Shown: positions 10,560 through 20,940 of the stretch, piece by piece
How positions within the stretch are numbered: position 1 is the first letter of the stretch
Layout of the letters: each line of letters starts with the position of its first letter
Assembly (NCBI GenBank): GCA_001598975.1
Contig: BBXU01000285.1
Coordinates: forward strand, 1-45,738
Reading direction: 5' to 3'
DNA length: 45,738 nt
DNA from: Parachlorella kessleri
Taxonomy: Eukaryota > Chlorophyta > Trebouxiophyceae > Chlorellales > Chlorellaceae
Translations under genes and position numbers: made by a program
The notes under the pieces: generated by a model
The model's input: the letters and a program-made list of their open reading frames with translations, nothing else
Told to the model about the DNA's origin: nothing
The model's database searches: none

Positions 10560-11075
10560 CCTACTGGGTCAGAATTGAGGCAAGAACCAGGGCATAATTA
10601 TACAGAGCTCAGGCAAGACCCACAGCACACTTGCACCCAGCCCTGTCGGTACAATTCCAACCACCACTACGCACCCTGGTCGCATTGCTTGCCACCATCA
10701 ACAAATCAACGGCGTACACGGTTGTTTATGGCCTTGGTGCTTGCAGCTTGGTTCCCCCTTTGCAACTCTGCCTGGTTTGTGACGCAGCTGGCCCCCGCCA
10801 CACTGCTGTCTGACCCCTTCCTGTCACGCGCATTTCCATCTTAAATCAACTGCTTACAACCCTGGGTGTACGTCCCTTCCTCCTCTTTCTTCGCATTGCA
10901 TGCCACCTCCACAAATAACAAGTGGCCGACACTGTAAGCCCCTGAAAGCATGTCCTAGATCTAATCTAGCATTCAATGTCAGTTCAGTCCAGTCCCGTCA
11001 ACTCCAGCCCAGCTCTACTCCCTGTTCGCATTACCTGCCACCCATGCTAATTTTCCCTCACTACCGGCCACCCTC
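10560..11075 (+). repeat. degenerate copies of a dispersed repeat family (copies in the 29-kb and 37-kb regions)
   Basis: Between the convergent transporter and SIMPL genes. Units carry the blocks CTCAGGCAAGACCCACAGC (about 10603-10621), CACCCAGCCCTGTC (about 10634) and GCCCAGCTCTACTCCCTG to ACCTGCCACCCATGC (about 11009-11047). These match the reverse complement of the array at 29037-29690. Between them the sequence is C/T-rich and degenerate with no coding potential. It probably includes both 3' UTRs. Confidence 0.6.
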
Positions 11076-11149
11076 ATCAGGAACCGATCCCTGTACTCCA
11101 ATGTCGCCAACGGAAGCATTTTGGGCTGACCTTCGCCGCGCTTGGCCCT

Positions 11150-12834
11150 TCACTTGCTCACTGGCATGATGAAGAACTCCATTACTACGCTGGTTGTCGT
11201 CGTTGTCGGGCCCACATTCACTGGGGTTCCAGTGTAAGCCTCTGCAGCCATGACTTTCCCTGCAACCCAGCAATTAAAGACAGTGATGAGATTTTGTTAC
11301 CATCACGTGGGACAGGCTTGAGTCCTCAAGTAACTTCAAAACATGCCTCGCACACAGCCCAGAAAGACCAGTGTTATAACGCCGTAACCAATTAACATGC
11401 CACCACCAGCTCACAAAGTTTTACACCCCAAGGGCCGGGCATGTCAGTGTGCGGGAAACACTCACCCCTACCAAAAGCCGCTGGCATTGGCCCAGGGCCT
11501 GATGAGTAGGAGCCTTCCGTACATGTGAGGATCTCACCAAGCCGCACACCAGCAGCCTGCAAGCCATATGATGATTGCAAGTCATGTACTTTGCATGGTT
11601 CCAGGCGTGCACTTGTGCAGGTCCGCAGGACGCCTTGTCAGTGACCCAAGGCACTATCACCTGGGCAATGACCTCGGCTGCCGCCCTGCCGTCCTCCACT
11701 GCCTCTGCCCTGGCTGTATTCTGTGCCTGCCTAGCAAGGGCTGGGCTCAACTCCGCCTGCACCAACAGGCACCCAGTCAGACCTATACACGGCACGGCTG
11801 CGCGAGCACCGATAACTTTCCAAGTGTGTCAGTTTCAAGCATGTTGAAGGAGCACTGTGTGGGTCTCGCCTTGGGTCATCCTACGTGATTGGGAGGAAGA
11901 GTCCGCCAGCCCAAGCGGCGTGCTCACCTGGATGGTGTCGATTGAAAGGTTGTTGCCGCCTGCGAGCACGGCAGCGTCAACCACAGCCCCCAAAGCATCA
12001 TTGCTCAGGTTCTGCACCTTGACCTGTATGCAGGCAGACAGCACCCCAGAGTTATTCTGCCGGCGGGGGCCCCACCCACTCTACTGGTGCCGAGCTAACA
12101 CAGATAGACATGTAGCTAGAATTGTCATTCTGCGGGGCGTGGTGCAAGCCACACACGGGAAGTGTTATGCCCTTCTTGAGCAGGGCACATGAGGACCCAA
12201 AGTGGCCCAGAAGCACTGGAATGCTGGGCTGCTGCTCATTCTTACCCAGCAGGCATCAGTGCTGGATATCTAGTCAGCCACACTTACTGCCCCACCTGCA
12301 GCCGCTGGTTAAACTGATATCCCACGATGGTCTGCTGCCCACCCTCTCCCCAATTGATCTGTGGATGCACCGACACGTCCAGAGTAGTCACATCTGAGCT
12401 CGAGATTCCGTTGACGGACCCTACAGCTGAGAGCACACTGGCGGCCACTGTGGCTGCCTCCTCCCTAGCCTCCTTGGCGGACGGCTTGGTACTGTGCACA
12501 TTGAGAAGGACCTGCAAAAGCAGCCTTAAGGGTAGCATGCTAAGCACCAAGCATACCTACAAGCGACACGTAAACACTCCCAAAAGGGCGTGTCGACACT
12601 GTGATCTCGGACCTTGCCAGTGTCGGGTGGAACCTCAGCACTGCCCTGGCCAGTCACTGTGATGGTGCTTCGCTGTTTGGGGCACGAGCTTCCCAAGAGA
12701 TATCTTCCTGCCATGAAGGCGCCCAGCACTACGGCTAGCTTTGCAACCATCCCCTCAGACATACTGGAGCTCATCTTACTCCGCTGCATGTCCAAGCAAC
12801 TGTATGCGGGTGGCCCTGGAAACAAATTCCGCAA
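11150..12834 (-). CDS. SIMPL (DUF541) domain protein
   Basis: Six minus-strand exons: 12834-12613, 12511-12296, 12023-11928, 11756-11661, 11556-11472 and 11241-11150 (stop TGA). All are in phase, 268 residues from the first ATG; in-frame Met codons at 12789 and 12774 are alternatives. A single hydrophobic segment (VAKLAVVLGAFMAGRYLLG) near residue 30 looks like a signal anchor. The SIMPL domain follows: ITVTGQGSAEVPPDTGKV, VHPQINWGEGG then IVGYQFNQRLQV, SNDALGAVVDAAVLAGGNN, ARAEAVEDGRAAAEVIAQ, AAGVRLGEILTCTEG and a final beta strand TSVVMEFFIMP. This order matches bacterial DUF541/oxidative-stress-defence proteins and their algal homologues. The biochemical role of the family is poorly defined; a membrane- or envelope-associated protein is inferred. 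Confidence 0.85.
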
Positions 12835-13631
12835 GTTAGCGCGTTTAAGCGCCCGATGACTACTGAATTACACCATGCGGCATGCCATGGCAAGGGTCCT
12901 GTCCAAAAGGCCCCCAAGGTTATGCAACACAGAACGCCATGGCATGGACAGGGGGCCAGGTATCATGCCTGGTTGCAGGAGAGGCTCGTGTGGCCGATCA
13001 CTGAAGTGGCTTCCTGCTTGCCTCTGCGTGTGCCTGGGGGCATCCTCGTTTCGACAAGGGGGCAGGTGTAACGACCAGAGGGAAGGTGGCTTTGGACTGC
13101 AAAGTGGATTGCTGCATTTTGTGCCCTGTGATGCACTTTTTATAACGGTGAAAATAAATGCTAAGACCCCCTTTACCTGAACAATCGATGTATACTCGGC
13201 AAACTCTGAGGGCCCACACTCTCCTCCTTGGGACTGACGGTGCTTCTCCCAAACTCATACCATTTCACACGTAAGAGAAGCTGAACCACAGCATCCAAGA
13301 CATGCCTTTTGGCTTCACGTACAACCAGCACCGTGTACGACATCCCTGCACCGGTTCTTCAAGCTACAGTACACAGCCTCCTTGCCATTCCAAAGCGGCC
13401 CAACCATTCCAATGGGCTTTCCAACTCTAGCACAACTCCTAAACCCTCAAAACTGCAAGCAGATAAGGCACATACATAGCATGCACAGCCAAGCCACAAA
13501 AGACCTAGCATCAGACAAGGGCATGAAGGCAGACGCTCAGGCCACTGCTGCACCAAGCATGGCAACCCATTAAGACAGCCCCGCACAACAACAGTTGCCT
13601 CCACACGCCCGGCAAACATGCTTCTACACGC
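12835..13631. other. intergenic region, SDE2 3' end to SIMPL promoter
   Basis: Both flanking genes are on the minus strand, so this holds the SDE2 3' UTR and the SIMPL promoter. No ORF with family resemblance, repeat or RNA gene was recognised. Confidence 0.5.
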
Positions 13632-15594
13632 CTACGCCTTCGGGGCAGCCGCAGCGAAATGCTTCCTGTCCAGCTTCTCCAGTGGGGTGGCCTTCAAAAG
13701 GAACAGCCTCTCAGCACGCTGCTTGAGGCTTCCCCCGCACTTGAGGCCCAGCCGAGCCAGCTCCGCCTTGAGCCTGTCAAGACCCAGCGCCTCCAACTCC
13801 TCTGCTGAGCTGTACCCAGCCAGATCAAGCGGCGCGCTGTCACTGCCTGCTGCTTGCCCCTGCTCCATTTGGCTACCTTGCTGCTCCGCAGGTTGTGCCT
13901 GCTCCTTCGACGCGGGGCTCACATGCGCTTCCATGGCATGGTCTGCAGCAACTGCCGCATGCTGAGCCGCCTCCTGCTCCGGCGCAATGTCCTCCGCGGC
14001 CTCTACACTGGCAGCCACCTCAGGCTGCTGCTGCTGCTGCTGCTCGGCCTCTGTACTCCTAGTACTGCCATCCTCTGCTGGCCCCTGCAGCGGTGCACCA
14101 CCCCCATCCTGCTCCCTGTCCTCTTCCTCCCCCAGCTGAAGCTCCTGCTGGGTAGTGCTCTGCTCCAGTCTGCTGCCTTCCACAGCCTGGCCACCAGCCT
14201 CAGCTACAACCCCCTCCCCGTTCCCCTCACTCTCCTCCTCATCACTCTCAGCCTCCAAGTCAGAGTCATCCAACAGCAGGGGGTCGATCCGCCGCCGCTT
14301 CTCTCCGTTGCCCGCAGGGCCGGCCTGGCGCTTGGCCACTGCAACCCCACCAGGCCCTGCACTGGCCAGCCCGCTCTGCACTGCGTCCAGCACGTCCTCC
14401 AGATTGTCCTTCTGCAGTCGCCGGACGCTATCCACATCCACCTGCGGGCCACGCAGCAAAGGAGGGGTGCATGACAGGCAGCGCATGACTAAGCACCCAC
14501 AAGCAGCCTGCCTTGGGTGTGGGCAGCTGGCAATATAGCCAAGTAGAGGGTGAAGGAGTGTGCAACGAGACGGCCCTCCTAGCAGCACCATAGTCTCCCT
14601 CCCGTCCTCAGCGGCAACAATGCCACAAGTTCCATTGGCAGTGTCAGGTAGCATGCTACATTGCCGCTCCCTCCATTAACCACCGTAGGGCACACCCAAC
14701 CCTTCTGGCAACGGTTTTGCAGCTGCTCCTCACGCCGCCACCTGCCCGTCCTCTTTAAACTTTGGTCAATATCCAACTGCACGAGCAGCTCTGCATCACC
14801 CACCTGCAACATCTCCTCACGCTGTGCAGCCTTGGCCTGCTCCTTGATGTGTTTCACCGCAACCTTCTCCAACTCTCGCTCTCGCGCCTGAGCTGCCCAC
14901 TCAGCCAGCTTCTGCTCCGCTGTCTTATGCCTGCAACCCCACCAGCAGAGCAACACCTTCAGATCATTATGGCTACAGTCGTTATGGCCACGACCAGTGG
15001 CCGCCTGCCGCCGATTCGCCTGAAAACAAAGTACCATTGAATCGCACAAACCTAAGGTAAAGTGGCACACTGCCAGCAACCTCGGTAAGTGCACCCACTC
15101 TTTGTCCACCAGTGGCCCCACTGCGCGGCCACCAGGCTGACCACCCACCTTATGCGGCGCCCCTGCAGGTCGCGGCAGGCGTCAAAGTTGTCAGTCAGCT
15201 TCTGCTTGCCGGCACCACGCAACAGCGACCCAAAGCCGCCCTTGCCGCCTCGTAGGCGCAGCACTAGATGCAGCGTAGACTCGGCAGCGACACTGCACTC
15301 GCCCAGTGTGCGCCCATTAACCAGCTGCTTGCTGCCGTAAAGCAGGCGCTGTTCCTCAGCAGGGATGCCTTCTTTCTCCTGCAGTCAGACGCGGCAACAA
15401 GTGGATACCTAGGCGCGGCCCTGGGAGCCCAAGCTCCTTTGTCTGAAGTGCCAGAGCCTGCCCTGCAGCAACTAAAGCCAAGGCAGAAACGCACTGCTCA
15501 CCTGGAGGGCGGCCTTGACGTCATCGACCATAAGCGAGGGAGCCACCTCCAACACCCTCGTGCCGGCCAGGCACTTGATGAAAATCTGCAGCAT
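13632..15594 (-). CDS. SDE2 homologue (ubiquitin-fold, GGKGG, SAP domain)
   Basis: Four minus-strand exons: 15594-15502, 15378-15149, 14930-14804 and 14441-13632 (stop TAG), in phase, 419 residues. Residues 1-76 form a ubiquitin-like fold starting [17 protein letters not shown] and ending LVLRLRGG. Cleavage before [10 protein letters not shown] would release the C-terminal product, as in human and fission-yeast SDE2. The conserved [11 protein letters not shown] and a basic coiled stretch ([14 protein letters not shown]) follow. Exon 4 encodes an acidic region ([16 protein letters not shown]), a Gln/Ala/Glu-rich disordered stretch and a C-terminal SAP-like helix pair ([20 protein letters not shown]) typical of plant and animal SDE2. 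In other species the cleaved protein joins spliceosomes to promote excision of particular introns and also acts in genome maintenance. Shares a divergent promoter with the METTL21-like gene. Confidence 0.9.
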
Positions 15595-15947
15595 CAGGAG
15601 TCACATCTCAGTTTCCGTCAACCCGTCATGCGCAGTGTTATTGCCTTTCTATCCGTCACAAAAGCTGAACGGAGGCCCACCGGGCCAGAACGCGCCATCT
15701 TCAACTCACCTGCATTGGTGCAACCTCCGTCCTTGGTGTCACTAACTTGAAACACGCTAAGTAAACTTTGTTACCAATGTCCCGGAACTAGTTCTGGGAC
15801 ATGTTCTGGGACAGGAACACAGCAGAGCTCTGCAAAGGTACACACTGTACTTCTTTCCGCGACAGCTGCTGTGGTAAAACGGTAAAGCAATTCCTTTCAA
15901 CTACTAAATCTGAGTACTGGCATTCCCATTTTTATAAGCATCATTTG
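15595..15947. promoter_or_regulatory. divergent promoter, SDE2 / METTL21-like
   Basis: 353 bases between two opposed ATGs, without coding potential. It contains the palindrome and half-site repeat listed at 15779-15813. Confidence 0.55.
15779..15813. promoter_or_regulatory. near-perfect 22-bp palindrome plus repeated half-site in divergent promoter
   Basis: 15779-15800 reads as an inverted repeat around GAACTAGTTC, with arms GTCCC and GGGAC and one mismatched pair. The right half GTTCTGGGACA is repeated directly at 15803-15813, 12 bp later. The arrangement looks like a dimeric transcription-factor site with an extra half-site, about midway between the SDE2 and methyltransferase starts. The binding factor is unknown. 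Confidence 0.5.
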
Positions 15948-17431
15948 ATGAGTGAGGAGCCCCTGGCCAAAAAGCCTAGGCACAGCAGCAACGCCTTCTT
16001 GCGGTCGTGGGCTTGGAAGAGGGAGCACCTGTAAGCTATCTGTGAACGTTCTGACGTGCAACCGGCGTGCCTCATGTTCGCTCACATGTGCACACATGCC
16101 AGAGACCATAGGGCAGTTGCTCACTTGGTTGCAGGCCGGATAAGTGAGAGTCCCCTAGCATGTTCTACTCAATAGCTATGGAGGCGCATCAAATTCTCAT
16201 TTTGGCGACAGCCTTTCAGGAAAACCTAGTCAGGGGTGACTTGTGGTCTTGAAGGTGAAGGAGTGCACCCTGCAGGCACCGCTTTCATAGGCCTTACAAA
16301 CACACTTTGAACGTTCCTGGGGCCGCTGAGGCGACTGTCCTGACCATCTATCAGCAAAAATTCTGTGAAGAAGGCTTTGCTTCCACAGGTGTAGTCCGTC
16401 GTGGAGCTTCCATGCCAAGCTATAGTTTCAGTGTGGCAAATCTCGCGCTGGGGAAGTGCACTTCACTGATGGAATTTTGCTATGCTGCCTGCAGTGTGGG
16501 ACAGCAGTATTGTCTTAGCCAAGTATTTTGAGCGATGGCCGCTGAAGGTGGCTGGCAAGCGTTGCCTGGATTCGAGCGCCGGGTGTGGGCTTGTGGGTAT
16601 TGCCCTGTCTAAGCTGGGTGCTGCTCAGGTGGTCGCAACAGACCTAGAGCCCAACTTGGGGCTGTTGCGAAAGAACGTCGAAGCAAATGGTGAGCCACTG
16701 CCTTAGGGCTTGGCTTGCATATGTCCCTAACACCAATGGGAGGCAACGCTGAGCACACGCATTGTTCTGGCAGCATGACCAGTCTGACATCCGTGCGGGC
16801 CACTGTATCTGAGTATGCGTCCACTGCAGGTTGTCCGGTGGACATCAAGGCACACACTTGGGGTTCACCTGTGGGAGACCTCAGTCCTCCATATGATGTC
16901 ATCACTGCCTGCGGTGAGGTCATGGAAGACCACGCCCCATCACCTTTGTACTGTGACTGTGGCGTTTGTCTGACTCCTGACATATTTGATCCGGCAGCTT
17001 CTGACCTGCAGATGTGATGTACATACCAGAAGCCACACCCGGCCTGGTGAAAACTCTCAAGGACCTTAGTGGTGGTACAGATCTCTTCATCGCCCATGGC
17101 AGGAATCGGCAGGCAGGTGCGCTGCGGGATTTTCCTCTCTCTGGGCTTGCCTACTGTCTCCAAATGACTGGCAAGCGGGTCACATGCTCTTACCCTTCTC
17201 ATAAGTGCCTGTTCTCCTATTGCAGCTAACATCGCCATGGGCATGCCCATGGCGATGAGCATGCTTCGACGTGTGGCAGCTGCGCTTACCCTGAGTGCAG
17301 AAGAAGAATTCTTGGCCGCCTGCAGCGACCATTTCATAGTACGGCGAGTACCTAGCAGCGAGCTTGATGAGGTATACCAGTGCACGGATGTGGACCTGTT
17401 GCACCTCCGCAAACTCGGCAGTACTCCATAA
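15948..17431 (+). CDS. METTL21-type protein-lysine N-methyltransferase
   Basis: Six exons: 15948-16030, 16291-16388, 16495-16689, 16830-16913, 17012-17116 and 17226-17431 (stop TAA), all in phase, 256 residues. Family marks in order: LTIYQQKFCEEGFAST/VWDSSIVLAKYFE (substrate-side motif, split by intron 2), SAGCGLVGIALSKLGA (SAM motif I), VVATDLEPNL (post I acidic residue), then PPYDVITACDVMYIPE (motif with the DxxY of the family), GGTDLFIAHGRNRQA and a C-terminal RVPSSELDEVYQ. This seven-beta-strand group methylates lysines on chaperones, VCP and elongation factors; the substrate here cannot be read from sequence. The C-terminal part has an unusual Met-rich NIAMGMPMAMSM segment encoded by a perfect palindrome. 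Start at 15948 fits exon 1 phase. Confidence 0.87.
17230..17257. repeat. 28-bp perfect palindrome inside methyltransferase exon 6
   Basis: Each half begins CATCGCCATGGGCA and the second half is its exact reverse complement. It encodes the Met/Gly/Pro-rich segment IAMGMPMAM just after intron 5. A hairpin of 14 bp without a loop could form in single-stranded DNA. Confidence 0.85.
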
Positions 17432-18131
17432 GAACCTGTGCTTACGCTCCTATGACTGACAATCAGGTGCATCGCTTGTACTTCTTGACAGCACTCCAAT
17501 TCTTTAAGGTAGCAGCAGATTTTTGGCAACACACTCGTGCATGTTTGCCTTGCTGCGGTGCCTTTCGCAATGGATGGGGACAGAGCACCCACATTCAGGA
17601 GAACATGTTATAACATAATTATGTGTTTGCTACGCCAAAGTTGGTTGTGTTGCCCTGGCTTGACTTGCACCGTTCTCAAGTTTGGCTTGCCTCTCGGTCA
17701 GCTAAGGCAAACCTGACTAAAGGACTATGTAGCAACAAGTGTATACACATCTATTTGCCGTGGTGGCAATTGAGCCATTCCTTGGTCGAGCAGCTAGTTA
17801 CTAAGTAGGAGCCATGCAGGTAAGCAGGCCAACGCTGGAAACCCCCAATATTCTACGTGCATCTGCCCTCTTTTTTGAAGGGTGGTACCAAAGATTATTG
17901 CAGCAGGTCCGAGCTGGTTTCCAATGCATTGCCTGCATGGCGCCCGCGCCTTCCGCCTTCCCTCTAATTTAGCCTGTCAGCTTTATGGTATTCTTTGATA
18001 TCCCATCGTGCTGCTGTCGCTTTCGATAAAATCATCCACCTTGAATAGGGAAGGACGTTGCGCAGCTCAGCTTAGAGTGCTTCATAACTCGTTGCTTCGG
18101 TCTCGCGCTTGCAGAAAGAGCGGAGAAGAAG
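17432..18131. other. intergenic region, methyltransferase / unknown gene
   Basis: Methyltransferase 3' UTR and upstream region of the next gene. ATGCAG/GTAAGC at 17815-17826 and an acceptor GCAG at 18111-18114 could bound a 5' UTR intron of the next gene. Splicing them together would put that ATG out of frame with the main ORF. Nothing else was recognised. Confidence 0.4.
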
Positions 18132-20768
18132 ATGCGGAAGCGCCCATGGCAAGAACAAGCTTCTAAGAACTACCCAACCGGCCAGCCTCTGCAGCTGATC
18201 AACAGCAACCTGCGTCCTTCTGGCGAGCCAATTCTACAGCTTGGGCCACCACATTCAGAGAGACGAAAGCAGCTGCCAACAGCTGCGCACATACAGCAGC
18301 AGCTATTCACTGGATATCAAGCGGCAGGAGCCAACCGCGACAAGACCCAGGGTATGGCAGTGCCCAGGTCCGAGCGGCAGGTGTCCCAGGGTTTACCGCC
18401 AAGCCAAGTACCATTCCAGCAGCGGCCACAGCAGGTTGGCTACGAGCACCGGCCACAACCGTTGCCATCACCTGGCTGGCCCGCAGGTATGGTGATGCAG
18501 GACGTTTAATCATCGCCTCCTTGTTCGGTGGATCAACCATAGAGACCAAGGCCAATGCCTACGCTGCAGAGTCACCTGAGGCGCCCAAGCAGGCCTCGGC
18601 GAGTGCCACCTCCGGCCGTGCTAAGGCCAGGGTGCCAACCACCTTGCACCAGGACTTAAATGAAGCCGCAGCCAGTTCCATCTGTGGTGCCAGGCTAACC
18701 CCAGCGGTTGAGAACCTGCTCTTCTGCCCATATGCTGCAACCATCAATCCAGCTCTGGGTACAAAAAACCGCAAGACAGGTGAGTCTGTGGGTGGGCAGG
18801 CTGAAGACATGCTGCTCAATTCTTCACGTCGCCTGCGCCGCTGTTGCTAGCTTGTGGAGTAATGATTGTTTTTATCATTTGTTGAAATGCGGACGAGCTG
18901 GTCTTAGAGCTCACCTCACCCGCCTCTTGAAGCAGAGCACGACCTGGAGGAGCCATCTGGCGAAGTGCGCTGCATAGTGGCGGCCCTGGAGTCCCTTAAA
19001 GCAGAACTGGCCAAAATGCCCTCCACTGGTGCTCGCTTAACATGCATGCACGAAGCCATCGCTGCCTTGTTTGGCACTTTCCTGGGCCCAAGTACACCTC
19101 GCTGGGATCTGCGGACGACTGCTTAGCTGTCAAGGGTAGTGTTTTATGGCACCTCTCTCTGGTGTGTCGATGGCAGATGGTGCGCTCAGACGGTTTAGCA
19201 GCTGTCGCGTGTCAACGCGGGAATGCAGGGGATCATGTCAGGGCCATCGTGTAACGTGTTGTACAGCTCCATGTCGAAACACTCTAGAAACTCCTCTAAG
19301 AATGGTGCCCACCTTTGCAGGCAGGGCAATGGCAGCGACTGTGGAGCAGCAGCTAGACTTCCATGCGCTCCTGTCTGACAAGTTGGTGAGCAGGTTCAGC
19401 CAGTCCAGCAGCCGTCGTGTGCTGAAGAGGATCCGAGACAATGAGTCTGGTCAAGTGTAGCTATCAAATTTGTGCCTGGCAGGCTGCGTCAGCAACCAGC
19501 ATCTGAATGTGTATCTTTCTGCTCTTCAGGCCACTGGCAAGGATTCTTTATTGGCTGCGGCCAACACCATAGACGTAGCCCTTAGAAGCTGCACCAGGGC
19601 AGAGAAAGCAGCAGTGTGCTTCTCCGCATTCCAACGTTTCGCAACGCGTCTTGCCCTGCCCTTTGTGAGTGCTTACAGGAAGCTTAAAGTTCAGATAGCC
19701 GTCGATGTTCAGCTGCGAAGATATGTTGCAGACAAACCAGAAGGGCCTTATGTGTTGACCGGTTTCACCCTATATGCAGGATTCTATCCATGCTGGTGTT
19801 AGCACGTTTTGCAGCTGGTTTGAGCAGGCAGTGTCCAGGTGGATCCCTGCCCTCAAAGGTAACGGGCTTGAGCATGAAGTACACAGTACAAAACCTGGAC
19901 TCGATCGCCTAGTCGCCTTGTGTATGGCATCCTGCAGGGCATGCCAGCTCTGGGCCAACTCTAGCAGATGCTCGCACTCTGATGAGAGACTTCCTGATTC
20001 AGTCAGCGACCCTTCATAAGCTGCTGGAGGATGCCACACGCAGTCAGGGTGGGTGGATGCCTTGCAAGCTGCACTGCTTCGCAGCCTGCAAGAGCCTGCG
20101 CTGCAGTAGCCCCAGGCAGTCATTGGCAGGGCAGCAAATTTGGGACACAGGGGCACCACCTGCGTCTTCTATCTTGCAGGGGAGGAGCGGAGGCAGCAGC
20201 TCTGCATAGCGCTCCTCAGGGACCTGGCTATACAGGCACTCTCCACCCAAACTGTCACACCAGAAACACCCTGGCTTGCATCCCTCCCTGGAGCGGTGAG
20301 TCCTATCCATGGCTATTACTGGGCCTGAGCTGTCTTGCGAAGTTCCGTAATTCCAGCAACTCTCCTCACTTAAACAACTCTTGGCCGTTTATCGATCTTG
20401 ATGGCAGGAGTACTAATATGGGGAGGGGAGAGTTTAAGATGAGTGCTGGCCTGAGCGCCTGAGCAGCGAGCCCCTCCTCCCTGCAAACAACTCCGCAGCA
20501 TGCACCTTGGGCAGACAGCAGGCTCACTGTAAGTGACCTGGATGCACTTTTGATTATCTTGGTGCAGGGCAGCACTCAAGGGACAGAGCTACAGCAGGCA
20601 GTCGCCCAAGCCCATGCGCTCATGCAGCAGCTGGGAAAGCACGCCCGGAGGCTTAGCGCTGTTGCCGAGCTGGTGGAGAAGGCATGCCGCACCATGCGTG
20701 TTGAGTGGGGGGTAGTCATGAGCGCAGTCACCCATGCGCTGGCGGGGGAGCCACCCCAGGCAGGGTGA
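18132..20768 (+). CDS. unrecognised protein, disordered N-terminus and helical C-terminus
   Basis: Nine exons reconstructed from splice sites and phase: 18132-18486, 18543-18779, 18936-19028, 19321-19454, 19530-19664, 19780-19858, 19938-20048, 20180-20295 and 20568-20768 (stop TGA), giving 486 residues. All junction phases agree, which is the main evidence that it is real. Residues 1-165 are rich in Gln, Pro, Ser and basic residues and look disordered. The rest is helical with heptad-like runs, such as EVRCIVAALESLKAELAK, EQQLDFHALLSDKLVSRF and ALMQQLGKHARRLSAVAEL. I do not recognise the family. Intron 1 would be only 56 bases, and the intron 4 donor CAA/GTGTAG is weak. It may be a scaffold or complex subunit, but no function is claimed. 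The true start may be upstream, since an acceptor-like GCAG lies 18 bases before the ATG. Confidence 0.65.
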
Positions 20769-20792
20769 AGGAAGGAGCTTGAGCTATAGCGA

Positions 20793-20797
20793 TGTAA
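20793..20797 (+). terminator. TGTAA poly(A) signal, unknown gene
   Basis: TGTAA 25 bases after the stop codon of the gene ending at 20768. The following gene starts only 172 bases after that stop. Confidence 0.4.
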
Positions 20798-20905
20798 AGA
20801 CCCCAAGGTGGTATAGGGCTAGCGACTAGTGCAGGCATGACAGTGATCACCTGTCACAATCTGTGAGAGAAATTCGTTGATGACGCACCCTTCGATTTCC
20901 TGCTC

Positions 20906-20912
20906 TATATAA
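20906..20912 (+). promoter_or_regulatory. TATA box of the NIFK-like gene
   Basis: TATATAA 28 bases upstream of the ATG at 20941. With a normal 25-30 base TATA-to-start distance the 5' UTR would be only a few bases. Either the leader is very short or transcription uses another element. Confidence 0.4.
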
Positions 20913-20940
20913 CCTAGAGCTACAGAGTTCCAATCGCAAT

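Noticed and set aside
13854..14474. Plus-strand open frame of 206 residues, Leu-rich
   Set aside because: Exact antisense of SDE2 exon 4; the Leu runs come from CTG repeats opposite Gln codons.
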